Shown here piece after piece: positions 1 through 10,165 of a stretch of 64,000 nucleotides of DNA (position 1 is its first letter; every line of letters begins with the position of its first letter). The translations under genes and the position numbers were made by a program. The stretch covers positions 372,001 to 436,000 of the forward strand of contig OOIN01000005.1 in the NCBI GenBank assembly GCA_900323505.1, read 5' to 3'. Below the pieces are notes generated by a model. It searched no databases. It was not told where the DNA came from and saw only the letters and a program-made list of their open reading frames with translations. This DNA comes from Ustilago trichophora (lineage: Eukaryota; Basidiomycota; Ustilaginomycetes; Ustilaginales; Ustilaginaceae).

Positions 1-156
1 GAAAGCGAAGTTGGAGAGCACGAAAAGCACGTCCTGAAGAATGTCGGAAAGGTGGAGAAGTTTGTTGCCGAAGTGATGCGGAAGGGGTTGGAAGACGAGT
101 TGGTGTATCCGAACTACTATACCATTGACTTGCCGGCGAGCAAAGATCGTACCTAA
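1..156 (+). CDS. 3' end of an unidentified protein-coding gene
   Basis: An open frame runs from the first base to a TAA at 154-156 and encodes the last 51 residues of a protein. The tail is charged ([19 protein letters not shown]) and ends in [18 protein letters not shown] do not recognise the family from so short a fragment. It looks like a helical, soluble C-terminus with no membrane segment. Its start and most of its domain lie outside the window. The frame is supported by being open to the window edge and by smut-like codon use, not by homology. Confidence 0.55.
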   Translation, partial: ESEVGEHEKHVLKNVGKVEKFVAEVMRKGLEDELVYPNYYTIDLPASKDRT

Positions 157-913
157 TGTAGGAAAAGAAAATGGTGCAATCAAATTCCTAGCGTTGGCTT
201 GCGACGGTCCTCGTCTGTGCCTTGACGACGGCTCTGATTGCCGTTTGTCTCCAATTTCACAGTCTTTGCAGTCAAGAAGATGTGTGGTTCGCTACGGGTA
301 TAGCCGAGATATCTGGCTTGCTCCTTTGCTGTAAGGAAGCAAAACGGTATGTCTCTGTGACTTCGGAAAGTACCGGTGGATATGATGATCCCCATTCGCA
401 TCATCTTCGTGACGAGTCTGAACCATGGAGGCAATAGATACCTTTGTAAAGCCGGACTGATCATGTTGAGATCAATGCTCACTCGGCCGACACATTGTGC
501 CCGCTATATGGAGAGCTGTGTACTGTATCAGATAAGGCATCTGCGGCCCAGCGTCAGTTCGTTAAAAAAAAAAAAAAAAAAGACTGCAATTTCCACCAAC
601 CAGATTCGAGCCATTTGGCCTTGGCGAGTCACTTTCAAACAGCATGCTCAGTACTCAGTCTCCGCCGCCTGCCAGTCCTTACACCATTCGGATCAACATC
701 AATCGTGCTCGCAAGCAGACTGTGTCCCGGATGAGGCACACTGAAGCAGCTGTGAGTGTATGATCGAGTATGAGCAGGAATGAGTGTTCGTTGCTTCACC
801 AACGATTCCGGAGTTTAGCCTCGCATCTGAAGTCGAAAAAACGAAAAGCACTCACTGACTGCACCACAGAAGCGAGGCCTTTTTTTCGGTAATAAAAACA
901 AAATTAAAACATA
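157..913. other. Intergenic DNA with a long poly-A tract
   Basis: No convincing gene is visible. The stretch holds the 3' flank of the partial gene, a run of about 18 A at roughly 564-581, and increasingly AT-rich sequence approaching the MITE at 914. Short ORFs here are unsupported. Confidence 0.5.
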
Positions 914-1443
914 CAGTCAACTCGCGATCTTTGAATGCCTCAATAAATGAATATTCCACATATTGGATAAGAATTTGGCTGGACATTTTTGGGCGCAGCC
1001 AATTATCAAATAAATTCGCTTTTCAGATAATGGATAGGTTAGCTGCAGCCCCAAATTTGAATAACCCAGCAAATGTCAATACAAACCACAGCTTAGTCTT
1101 GTTATTGTCTGAATGGATACAATGTGAGTCTTAATCACTCACTGGAAGTTGCCAGTTTTATAGATTTGACCTCTTTTTAGCCATAAGAATGGACACAGCT
1201 CTATAAAAAAAAATGAAGGAATTGCAGCAATTTGTGATGGAAAAGGGGGAAAACAAAACAATGTTAATTCAAAGTTATTGGAAGTCCCTACTCAGGGAGA
1301 TACAGACTGCACAGCTAAAAAAATGCGAAGCTAACATAAATCAGTCAATTTTTCCAAATTTCTGGCTCTCAATAATTAAATATTTCACATAATGAATAAA
1401 ATATGCCTCCGCCCAAAAATATTCAAAGATCGCGAGTTGACTG
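914..1443. mobile_element. 530-bp TA-flanked MITE, Tc1/mariner-pogo-like termini
   Basis: Two perfect 23-bp terminal inverted repeats (914-936 and 1421-1443, beginning CAGTCAACTCGCGATC) enclose AT-rich DNA. Each is bordered by TA (912-913 and 1444-1445), the target duplication expected for Tc1/mariner/pogo transposition. The CAGT... terminus resembles pogo/Tigger ends. Inside, 936-975 and about 1366-1402 are degenerate direct copies of each other, and GGGCG-containing segments near both ends form a second imperfect inverted pair. No ORF of transposase size is present, so the element must be mobilised in trans. The interior is clearly more AT-rich than neighbouring genes. The family name is inferred; the termini and TA flanks are seen directly. 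Confidence 0.8.
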
Positions 1444-1898
1444 TACCAAAGACGGAGAGAGAAGGAATAATCCACACGGCGTGATTTGCCACACTCGACG
1501 GCCAACCTCTTTGAATTCTTTTCGTGCAATTTACCGCTTGTCAGGCGAGAACGGCGTTGTCATACTACTGTACTGTGCTGGCTCAGAATTGGCGAAAATC
1601 CCAAACTTCAGCTCCCTACGCCTTATCCCCACCACAGATCCGTCCAAGTCACACTACTTTATGCCTTCGCAATCCGTCCTTCTTGTGTCCCTCCACCACC
1701 ATCTCCGCACTTCGAAAGCTTGTTATCATCTTTATTATCGGCTTCATTATCCTCTGCGGTCGACATAGCTCCTCCCGCTTCCTGCATCACCTGCCTCCAA
1801 AACTTACAGCAAACGAGCGTCGCCTCGGTCAAAGACACACCGCTTCAGTCTCATTCGCAACACCTACAGCACCCGGCCCTCGTTGATTTTTTGCAAAC
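1444..1898. promoter_or_regulatory. Upstream region of DRE2
   Basis: About 450 bp separate the MITE from the DRE2 start codon. The last ~200 bp are pyrimidine-rich (many CCTC/CTTC runs), as is common in leaders of highly expressed fungal genes. No TATA box is obvious. The MITE therefore sits at the distal edge of this promoter. Confidence 0.4.
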
Positions 1899-2933
1899 AT
1901 GTCTCCTCCCGTGGCCACCGATACTACCTTCTCGCACAACTCCAATGGCGTAGTCTCGTCCACATGCGTTGACCCTAGCGGCACTGTGCTCGTTATTGGC
2001 TCCATGGCATCCGCCTCAAGCGGCGCCTACCAGAAAGCAGTCGAGGCACACTCCGGTCGTCAGGTTGAGATGCACATGGTCGACCGACTCACCGACGGCG
2101 CTACCTCGCTCGCTCCCGGCACATACCCTCTCGCTCACCTCGTAGTACCCTATGCAGACGCCGCCTCGCCCCTCCTCCTCTCTAGCCTCCACTCTGCGCT
2201 CCAGCCCAACGCAAAGATCGTCGTCGAGGCAGGCGAGCTCGTTGATGCCACCACTGCGCAGAAGGTCAAGGCAGAGCTCACCATCGCCGGTTTCACTGAC
2301 ATCCAGACCGATGCTGCTGCTGGTGTCATGTCTGCCTCTAAGCCCGCTACCGCTGCTTCTAGCTCTTTCTCTATCGGTTCTTCCTCTGGCACCTCCTCCG
2401 CTTTGCCCCTCCGAAGAAAGCTCGGCGGCGCATCTTCCAACGCCAAAAAGTCGCTCTGGGCCACCCAACCGGCCTCCTCCAACGACCTTATCGACCAATC
2501 CACCCTTCTTCGCGACGCCGACTTTGTTGCAACCACCGCCATCAAGCGTCCAGACTGTGACGTGGGCCCAGGCCAGGGCAAGAAGAAAAAAGCCTGCAAG
2601 GGCTGCACCTGCGGCTTGCGCGAACTTCAGGAGGAAGAGGAACGTAACGCCAACGTCGTTCAGCTAGACACCGAAGACATGGACATGCCCGGCGGTTCCT
2701 CCAACGCCGAGGGCGCAAAGAGAACAGAGGTCACAGAGACCATCATCGGCAAGGACGGAAAGCCAAAGACAATCAAGAGGATTCAGGTCGATACCAAGGG
2801 CGCAACCAGCTCCTGTGGAAGCTGCTTCCTCGGTGATGCCTTCCGTTGCTCCAGCTGCCCGTACTTGGGTCTGCCTGCGTTTGAGCCCGGTCAGAAGGTC
2901 GAGATTCCCGTTGGTATGGATGATGATATCTAA
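1899..2933 (+). CDS. DRE2: Dre2/anamorsin (CIAPIN1), cytosolic Fe-S assembly factor
   Basis: The 344-residue protein has the two cysteine motifs that define Dre2. A Cys followed by CxxCxC (CKGCTC) lies in the middle, and CxxC-x7-CxxC (CGSCFLGDAFRCSSC) lies near the C-terminus, followed by the conserved YLGLPAFEPGQKVEI. The N-terminal ~150 residues (IGSMASASSGAYQKAVEA...) correspond to the degenerate methyltransferase-like domain, joined by a Ser/Ala linker. Dre2 takes electrons from the flavoprotein Tah18 to build cytosolic and nuclear Fe-S clusters, and fungal versions are essential. Length and domain order are normal. The start at 1899 is the first ATG after the pyrimidine-rich leader and gives a full N-domain. 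No introns are seen. Confidence 0.95.
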   Translation: MSPPVATDTTFSHNSNGVVSSTCVDPSGTVLVIGSMASASSGAYQKAVEAHSGRQVEMHMVDRLTDGATSLAPGTYPLAHLVVPYADAASPLLLSSLHSALQPNAKIVVEAGELVDATTAQKVKAELTIAGFTDIQTDAAAGVMSASKPATAASSSFSIGSSSGTSSALPLRRKLGGASSNAKKSLWATQPASSNDLIDQSTLLRDADFVATTAIKRPDCDVGPGQGKKKKACKGCTCGLRELQEEEERNANVVQLDTEDMDMPGGSSNAEGAKRTEVTETIIGKDGKPKTIKRIQVDTKGATSSCGSCFLGDAFRCSSCPYLGLPAFEPGQKVEIPVGMDDDI

Positions 2934-3727
2934 GCAGAAAGTTACTTTAAGAACGGTGTATACTTGCAATTCAGTGATTTCTTTGGATTTATGGACAGCT
3001 TCCGGATGTGACTCTGGATGTATGAAGAGATTCGGCCCATACTACATGAGATTGATACCTCAAGTCTCTGTAGAGGTTTGATGGGAGTTGTTTGGCAAGT
3101 ACAAGCGAGGGAAGTATAGGAATTGTGAGTAGCGTGAGAAGTGCAGGAAGAGTGGATGATGTGGGTGGTATGGTGGTGTAATGGTTCAAAATGTATGATG
3201 TTCTGGCAACGACGAGTGAATGTATTGCAATATCATGCTGAAGTGCTGAAGCTCAACTGCAGAGCAGTGGAATTTGTATGTAGATTTCAGAATTGATGGG
3301 CTCTGGTTTTCCACAATGTGCGACAAAAAATGCTACAGATCTCCAGCCAGTGGAAAAATTAAGTAGGCCTGGCCCTTCCATCTCCTTCCAGCTCGTACTC
3401 TTCAAGCTCACCACAGTAAACCACAGCCCCTCACAATTGCCCTGAAAGTATGACTGTGCAATCCCCATGACCCTGGGCATCGCAGGGATTCAAACCAACT
3501 GTTGCCACCCTGACACTAACTTCCTACGTGCTCCCTCTGAAATGCAGATTGCGTCGTTCAACATTGGTAGTCTCTTGTCAAAAAATTCCAGACTACCAAC
3601 GCAGCCACGCCGCAGTGACAGTGCATGAATGCTTGAGAGTGAAATGGGTATATCAGAGATGTCAATATTGCAAAGGTAACAACAAGAAACAGAAACTTGT
3701 CCCGCCGAATGCTCTTTTTGTATCTCT
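2934..3727. other. Convergent intergenic region between DRE2 and BUD23
   Basis: Nearly 800 bp holding the two 3' UTRs of converging genes. No ORF, repeat or RNA gene is supported. The sequence is unremarkable in composition. Confidence 0.4.
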
Positions 3728-4716
3728 CTAGAAGCCGCCCTTCCTGCGTCTTCCAGTGTATTTGCTATCGAGGGGCACGTCCTCTTTACCACGCTTCCTG
3801 TTCAACTCCTTCTTACGAACGATGTACTCCTTTGCGGTCTCGCCGCCTCTCTTCTTGCCTTTCTTGCCGCCCTTCCTATCTCTGTCCATCCTACGCTTCT
3901 CATACTTGACCCCGTTGCTTGCACCAGCAGCGTCTTCGTGGTCATGCGTCAATCCTTCAGGAAGCGTCTGCTTGGCAGACTGCCCATTGGGCCCAATCAT
4001 CATCTCTCCACCAACCCACAACACAAGGTAAAACTTCTTGGCCTTCTTACTGTTGGGATAGTCGACCACCAGACCACCGCCAAATCCGGCACGAGTCGCG
4101 AACTGCATGATGAACTTGACCTGGTCATCGCTTTCCGGATAAAACTGGAAAACTGCCCTGGAGCCTCTTGAGAGCGAAGAGTAAAGTGTGGTGAAGAATG
4201 ACGAGAGACGCTGTGCGGGGTTGTGAGATGTTGCGTCGGCATTGCATAGCCACTGAAGCACCGAGATGGAGATTGCACCGTCGAAGGAGCCGGCTCGGAA
4301 TCCACACCCTTGACCGGCATCGGCAAGGAGAAGATCGCCTTCGGTTTCTTTTTCCAATGCGACCTCAAGCATGGATGGAGAGATGTCGAAACCGATCCAT
4401 TCGTGTCCGTGTTCTGTGATGATTTCACCAGAAAGACCTGAGCCGCAGCCAATGTCGAGAAGGAGGGCGGGCTTGCGGTGTTCAGGTAGCATAAGAAGCT
4501 CGATAGCTCGCTCTGTCATTTCTGCTTGAATCGTTTGGACTCGTGTGCTGAAGAACGGATAGGAAGGTATGAATATACAAAGATTGTCAGTGTACTGGTG
4601 CGTTGGAAATAAGAGTTTGGGTCTGTGATGTGTAAGACTCACTTTGCGGTATATTTTTGTGCTTCGGTGTCATTGTAGAAAATTTCTGGCGGGGCCAGGT
4701 GTTCCGGGCGCGACAT
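3728..4716 (-). CDS. BUD23: Bud23, 18S rRNA N7-guanine methyltransferase
   Basis: Two exons, 4716-4643 and 4547-3728, give 297 residues. The 95-nt intron has a GTGAGT donor and a CAG acceptor. Exon 1 supplies MSRPEHLAPPEIFYNDTEAQ, the typical Bud23 N-terminus, and splicing restores YTANTRVQTIQAEMTERA. The SAM-binding motif I is LLLDIGCGSGLSG, followed by the acidic GFDIS motif II. The C-terminal tail is very basic (KGGKKGKKRGG, RRRKGGF), as in the family's rRNA-interacting WBS_methylT domain. Bud23 with Trm112 methylates a single guanosine in the small-subunit rRNA during 40S maturation. It faces the AFG1-J gene across a 656-bp shared upstream region. The total of 894 coding bases is exactly in frame. 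Confidence 0.93.
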
Positions 4717-5372
4717 GTTGGCTAGCTATAGGTACTGTAGTAGAGAATACGCTGTCTGTTAACACTCCGGAGAACTTTCGAGTGTGGTGTATGATGTGAC
4801 AAGTGCTATGTTTGGAATGCTGAATGATGAGCAGAGCAAACAGCGAATGTGAACACGAGGTTGGTTGGTGTTGGTATTCTTCTCAAAAATTTCCCTGGCC
4901 AGCCTGACAAGCAAACCGAAATCCGAGTTCAGGGTCTCGTGCAGCCAAAAAAAAAAAAAAAAAAAGGCGTAAACAATCCGGCCGAGACTACTTTGTTGTG
5001 TCGTGAGTGTGGAGGCATGAAGGGAAATTCATTTTGGCAGCGGCTGCTGAGCGGACTGCACGCTTACATACGGTACCTTCTCGGCTTTGCTTGTCTGTGA
5101 TAACAGGGCCTCTGATGAGCAGCTCATTAGGGTTGTAGCAAGCACCACCATACACACGTTCTGACAGTGAGAGCAGCGGATTCCACGATACCTCGAACGA
5201 CGTCAAGTACGTCTCATTCTAGCGACCCAGCGTTCCTAGCGTGAAGAATCGCACAGCGCTGACACAGCTCGACCCGCGATTCAGAATATTCAGAACGAGA
5301 CTTCCTCGTTGACCTCAACACGCTCCCCTTACCATCTGGACGTCGATGCATCGTTAGATATCCGCAGCGATC
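4717..5372. promoter_or_regulatory. Divergent promoter region, BUD23 / AFG1-J
   Basis: 656 bp between two divergently transcribed starts. A run of about 18-19 A lies near 4947-4965, a likely nucleosome-excluding tract. No TATA box or other recognised element is clear. Confidence 0.4.
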
Positions 5373-8300
5373 ATGCTGGTCTCTGCAACGCGGGCGATCC
5401 GCTCTTCTGGCACGCTACGGTCGGTCTTGACCGCTTCTGCACTACCATCGGCCCAACGCCGATTTGTCACGCTACAATCGCCTGCCCAACAACTCTACCA
5501 GACACGCAGCACATTCTGCGGCTCACGCCCGAAAGCGACAACCAAAAGTCACTTTCCTGTCCCATCACGCAACCTGGCATCTTTTGTCGGACCCTCTTCG
5601 CATACCCCTGAGCCCAACGCACTGCAAGTCACCGACCCGCTCCTTATCTACCGCGCAAAAGTAGCACGCGGAGAGCTTGAAGAAGACGAAGAGCAGCTGC
5701 GCGCCCTTGTCGAGCTTCGCCGAATCAACCGTACGTTGCGCGACTATGTACCCCCAGCTCACCTTCTCGGTATCCTCAACGATGACTCGCAATCAGCCTC
5801 CTCTGCCGCGCTCGCCTCTGCCATCGATTCGCGCCTTCGACCGGGCGCAAGAGAGTTTCAGGACGAACCGACTTCGCGCGCACCCTCTTCGGCCAAGAAC
5901 GCAGACCAGAATATTGGCGAACTCGTGAAATGGCTCAGCGAGAGCGAAGGATTGGCCGAATTAGGAACCCCAAAAGGTCTGCTCATTACAGGTACACCAG
6001 GGACAGGCAAGAGCATGGTCATGGACATCTTTTTTGATTCTTTACCAACCAAATACAAATTCAGGAGGCACTATCATCATCTTTTGCTCGATCTGTACAA
6101 GATCATCTGGGAAGAAGCGGAACGCCGACGCTTGGCAGTAAGGCAAGGCATGCCGCGACCCACCGCAACCCCAGAGATCGGTACCGGTGCGATCTGGACC
6201 CGGGCCAACAAAGCTTCCGCCTGGAAACGCGCCCTTCGAGGAATGCCATTCTTCCGCCCAGACTCGCTGGCGGATGACCCGAATGAGCAACTGCAGTACG
6301 TCCCAGGACCTGATGGAGACGTAGTCAAAACTACACTACCATTGCACGCAGCCGCGCATCTGTTCTTGAATCACGGCCATATCTTGCTTTTTGACGAGAT
6401 TCAGCTGGTCGATGTCGCCAGTGCCGGCCTTCTCAGGAGAACGTTGGAGGCATACTGGAGACTGGGAGGTGTGGTGATCGGTACAAGTAACAGAATCCCC
6501 AAAGATCTGTATGCGAGCAATGTCCAGCGTGGACAGCTGACACAGTTTTTGGAGATCTTGCAAGAGCGCTGCCCCAATCACGAGATGCGAAGGAGCAGGG
6601 ATTTCCGCAGAGAGCCTTTCTACCGTCAAGAGTGGCTCGAACGCAATCAATCCGCTGAAGATGAACAACAAGCTGGCAACACTGACGCACAGAATGGAGA
6701 AGTCTCGCGCGAGCAAGGCCAAACGAGCTACTTTCTCCGCAGTGAAGCTGACAAGTTCACCAATTTGGTCGATGACACTGTTGGCGGGCGCTCTGCTGTG
6801 CCCACCACGCTCAACGTGTACGGACGAAAGCTGCACGTTCCCCGATCCATCGCTGCGACAGAGACTCACCCGAGCGTGTGCCGTTTCACATTCTCCGAGT
6901 TGTGTGATTCTCCTCTCGGACCCGCCGATTATCTCACCCTGGCATCCACGTATCACACATTTATCCTCGAAGGAGTACCACAGATGACCCTCATGCAGAA
7001 GAATCAGGCGCGTCGAATGATCACGTTGCTTGATGCCGTGTACGAAGCCGGCTGTCGATTAATTGTTCTCGCCGACGCTGGCCCAGATGATCTCTTCTTC
7101 CCTGATGCAGAGGGAGCGGCTCGACATGCAGCTCGAGGACCCGCTGCTGGACCTGGCGACGTCCGCCCCGAGCTTCACTATACCCGTAGCGGCGGAGGCA
7201 GCATGGAAGACATTGTCGACATGTCTACAAAGGGTGGACGTTCTCCATTCCTCACTCCACCTCCCGGTCAGGCTTACCCGGAGGAAGAAGAACTCGCCCG
7301 CCGCAAGGCAGGTCAGCGGGTCGATTTCTCTCAGGACGAATTCATGACCGAATCCCTCATCATGGCAGAAACCCTGTCCGAAGCGATGCAAGACACCGAG
7401 GAAGGATTCCGCCCCAACATCTCTGCATATTCTTCCGATCGACCCTCCCGTTCACCTGAGACCACGAAAAAGGACGACAAGGTTGGTTTCAAGCATTTGG
7501 CGATCTTCAGCGGTGAAGATGAGCGTTTTTCGTACCAGCGAGCAGTTTCAAGACTGTTCGAAATGTCTCACCCTGACTGGATGCGAAGAAAAGGCTGGCG
7601 TCCCTTTTTGTCGAATGAAATGGCAGCGTGGGCCGGCACGAGCAAGGAAAAGGCAGTAGCAGAGGCTGTTGGCAAAGCAGTGGTCGCCAACGAGCTCAAC
7701 GAGGCGCATCGACACCTGGATCGCGCGGCAAGCGCAGCCAGCACAAGTGCCCAGATGGTATCCGCTGATTCCCCATCTAGATTCGTAGACCCCAGTGGAG
7801 ATTTTGCCGAGGAGGCATCGTACGAAACTGCCTCCTTCCCGGGTAGACGAACGGCTCAGACAAAACTCGAGAGGCAGATGGAGGAATGGACTGCCCGCCA
7901 GTTGCATCAGCAGCAAGAGCAAAAGATGGCTGAGGAGGAAAAGAAGAAGAAGGCATACGATGCGCCAGACTTCAGCCCTGGACCGATCGGTAAGAAGAGG
8001 AACAGGGATGAGGGCCCACCGGTGCTGTCAGAAGCCCATGTGTGGGGCGTACGTGAGGACTGGGGAAAGAAGGCTGGAGCATGGGGTAAAGGGTCTGCTA
8101 TTTTTTCCCAAGATCCCAGCGATGATGCTGCCGCTTCTCCCTCGAGGGCTTACCCTCGTAGACCTACGTCCACTTCCTCTACTACCTCGGGTAAATCTGG
8201 CAGTAGCGGCAGTGGAGGCAAGCGATCCTTCTCCACAACCTCCCGAGCCTTTGCCCGAGTTGCAGCCCTGGATCACTACTCGACCCTCCAAGTTCCGCGA

Positions 8301-8927
8301 GGAGCAACACAAGCTCAGATCAAATCGCAGTTCTACAAGCTGTCCAAAGAGCTCCACCCAGACGTAAATCCGAGTGAAGACGCCAAGAAGCGCTTTCAAG
8401 AAGTATCCGAAGCGTATGCCACGTTGGGCACTCCGGCCAATCGCAAATCATATGATAGGCAATCCTCTGCATCTTCCTCTTCTGGACACTATTCTGGATA
8501 TGGCGACAACGTCGGATCAGGAGGATATCACTATGACGCCGAGGATAATGTCAATCGCCGCGCTCGTGCTACCTATGCGTGGGACTATCAACGTCGACGA
8601 CGCGCCGCCGATTCGCAATCCGCACAACAAGGACCTAGATTTGGTAGGCAAACGCACAGCTCGATCTTCAACGACACCTCGTCAAATGATGCATTTGAGA
8701 CCCTAGCCGCGCAACAGAGAGCGAGGGAAGCAAGGAATAGGGCCAGACAGATGGGATCCGACGCAGCAACCATGGAGCAAAAGGCGTATCAAGCCGACGT
8801 GGCTAATCCTTTGATGAGATTTGGACAGGTCATGCTGCTGATGTATGTCGTTTACAAGGCGGGGACGTTCTTTGTTGGTGCTCAGGGCAATAACAACAGT
8901 AGTGGCAGGGCGAACAGGAGGAGTTGA
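5373..8927 (+). CDS. Fused AFG1-type AAA+ ATPase and J-domain protein, mitochondrial
   Basis: One uninterrupted frame encodes 1184 residues with two normally separate modules. The N-terminus is Arg/Ser-rich and acid-poor, fitting a mitochondrial presequence. The AFG1/LACE1 ATPase follows: Walker A GTPGTGKS at 207-214, Walker B LLFDEIQ with D341-E342, sensor region VVIGTSNRIP, and the family C-terminus HLAIFSGEDERFSYQRAVSR. After a low-complexity linker comes KRSFSTTSRAFARVAALD (about 950-967), which looks like a second presequence. Then comes a J-domain with HPD at 995-997, and a membrane segment near 1150-1172. Afg1 assists turnover of inner-membrane respiratory subunits; J-proteins recruit Hsp70. 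There is no Met shortly before the J part, so two independent genes would need hidden splicing. An alternative is separate transcripts using an undetected intron near the GTAAAT at about 8190. Confidence 0.85.
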   Translation: MLVSATRAIRSSGTLRSVLTASALPSAQRRFVTLQSPAQQLYQTRSTFCGSRPKATTKSHFPVPSRNLASFVGPSSHTPEPNALQVTDPLLIYRAKVARGELEEDEEQLRALVELRRINRTLRDYVPPAHLLGILNDDSQSASSAALASAIDSRLRPGAREFQDEPTSRAPSSAKNADQNIGELVKWLSESEGLAELGTPKGLLITGTPGTGKSMVMDIFFDSLPTKYKFRRHYHHLLLDLYKIIWEEAERRRLAVRQGMPRPTATPEIGTGAIWTRANKASAWKRALRGMPFFRPDSLADDPNEQLQYVPGPDGDVVKTTLPLHAAAHLFLNHGHILLFDEIQLVDVASAGLLRRTLEAYWRLGGVVIGTSNRIPKDLYASNVQRGQLTQFLEILQERCPNHEMRRSRDFRREPFYRQEWLERNQSAEDEQQAGNTDAQNGEVSREQGQTSYFLRSEADKFTNLVDDTVGGRSAVPTTLNVYGRKLHVPRSIAATETHPSVCRFTFSELCDSPLGPADYLTLASTYHTFILEGVPQMTLMQKNQARRMITLLDAVYEAGCRLIVLADAGPDDLFFPDAEGAARHAARGPAAGPGDVRPELHYTRSGGGSMEDIVDMSTKGGRSPFLTPPPGQAYPEEEELARRKAGQRVDFSQDEFMTESLIMAETLSEAMQDTEEGFRPNISAYSSDRPSRSPETTKKDDKVGFKHLAIFSGEDERFSYQRAVSRLFEMSHPDWMRRKGWRPFLSNEMAAWAGTSKEKAVAEAVGKAVVANELNEAHRHLDRAASAASTSAQMVSADSPSRFVDPSGDFAEEASYETASFPGRRTAQTKLERQMEEWTARQLHQQQEQKMAEEEKKKKAYDAPDFSPGPIGKKRNRDEGPPVLSEAHVWGVREDWGKKAGAWGKGSAIFSQDPSDDAAASPSRAYPRRPTSTSSTTSGKSGSSGSGGKRSFSTTSRAFARVAALDHYSTLQVPRGATQAQIKSQFYKLSKELHPDVNPSEDAKKRFQEVSEAYATLGTPANRKSYDRQSSASSSSGHYSGYGDNVGSGGYHYDAEDNVNRRARATYAWDYQRRRRAADSQSAQQGPRFGRQTHSSIFNDTSSNDAFETLAAQQRAREARNRARQMGSDAATMEQKAYQADVANPLMRFGQVMLLMYVVYKAGTFFVGAQGNNNSSGRANRRS

Positions 8928-9295
8928 AGAGATAGACGCATGTCAAGATTGCATGTAATGTTTATTGCTGGAATGATAGACGGTCCATCCTATTGGGCCT
9001 GCCTTCAAAGCGATCGAGTTTGTGATCAGTCGTTCTGTCTGCAATGCTGCTTGAGTTTAGTGGTTCATGAATTTGTTCGGCAGCTGAGAGAGGTGATGCT
9101 TGACATTGCTGTACACGTACCGTCGCAGGTACACTTGACGCATCATATGTCCTCGCCATTGCTTCTACGCACCGAAAAGCACAACTTGGCTTCCGAGCTT
9201 GAAACTCATACAAACAAGAAAATGCTTCATTCAACCTTTGGAATTCTTTACATTATCTACATGTTGTTCGAATGACGATCGGAGTGAAATTTGAG
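8928..9295. other. Convergent intergenic region, AFG1-J / EMC10
   Basis: A 368-bp 3'-to-3' gap. I see no gene, repeat or structured element. Confidence 0.4.
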
Positions 9296-10165
9296 CTAGT
9301 TGAGCTTCTTTGCGCCCATTCCGGTTCCAGGATGCTCAGAGCTTGCGTGGCCCTCTGCACCGTCCTTCCTCTCATCGTCACCAGGGGGCATGATTAAGAG
9401 AATAACGACTGGGATAAGATACATCCAGTATTTCTGCAAGAAGCTTTTCTCAGGTGGAGGAGTCTGTACTGTTCCATCCTCGTTTGTTGGCAAAGCCTGT
9501 TTCAGGGTGACTTTTGCAAGTGTGGTTGCAGGCTTGACGTTCAACTTTGTGTTGAGCTTGAGCTCTGTGGAGGTCTTGGAGGGGGGAGGTGGTTTCTGAC
9601 CGCGGTTGCTGCGGCGAGCTAGCTCACGCTGGCGTTGCTTCTTTGCCTCGGCGCGAACGAGCGAGATCTTGTGGTTGGAAGGTAGCGGGCAGGAGGAAGA
9701 GTCAAGGGTGATGTCCAAGATGCGATAGCTGAGGCCGGTGATCAATGTTCCGTCGCTAGTAGAGGAGCTGCGGGTGGTGAGGGATACTTCATCGTCGAGA
9801 GTGGGCAGTTCTGGGTGAGACTGACGAAGGTGGCACAGTCTAACGCTGGTTTGCAACTGGACCTCTTCTCCAATAGAAGAAGAAGTAGGAGAAATGGCAA
9901 GCTGATACCACAGGCCCGAAGCGTCCTCAGCCTGAGCCTTGGATTGAAGCGCGGCAACCTGAGCGCTATTCAGCGTAGAAGTCACCAGATGGCTTGATAC
10001 ATTGTTGCCGACAATGGTAAGGGGGAGCTCAAACGTCCCTCGTACCTCCCAAGCTGGAGTACTTTCGAACGTGGCAACTCGGTGGAGGAGGTTGTACGTT
10101 TGCGCGGCGGCCAAATCTGGCAATCCCAGCGCGACTGCGAAAAGAAGAGGAAGCGTCTTCCTCAT
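9296..10165 (-). CDS. EMC10: ER membrane protein complex subunit 10 (EMC10-like)
   Basis: A 289-residue protein starts MRKTLPLLFAVALGLPDLAAAQ, a clear cleavable signal peptide. A lumenal beta-rich domain follows, and a single C-terminal membrane helix (WMYLIPVVILLIMPPG) precedes a short, gly/his-containing tail. This layout and the RYRILDITL/LVRAE-type core match EMC10, a peripheral lumenal subunit of the EMC insertase for tail-anchored and multipass proteins. The frame is open further upstream to 10483, but only the Met at 10165 places a signal peptide at the N-terminus, so that start was chosen. A Pro/Lys/Thr-rich linker (KPPPPSKTSTELKLN) lies before the membrane helix. The main uncertainty is family assignment from layout rather than invariant residues. 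Confidence 0.78.
   Translation of the reverse strand: MRKTLPLLFAVALGLPDLAAAQTYNLLHRVATFESTPAWEVRGTFELPLTIVGNNVSSHLVTSTLNSAQVAALQSKAQAEDASGLWYQLAISPTSSSIGEEVQLQTSVRLCHLRQSHPELPTLDDEVSLTTRSSSTSDGTLITGLSYRILDITLDSSSCPLPSNHKISLVRAEAKKQRQRELARRSNRGQKPPPPSKTSTELKLNTKLNVKPATTLAKVTLKQALPTNEDGTVQTPPPEKSFLQKYWMYLIPVVILLIMPPGDDERKDGAEGHASSEHPGTGMGAKKLN

Noticed and set aside
3480..3560. tRNA-like GGTTTGAATCCC segment on the minus strand
   Set aside because: The T-arm-like word is not accompanied by a matching acceptor stem, D-arm or anticodon arm at the right distances.
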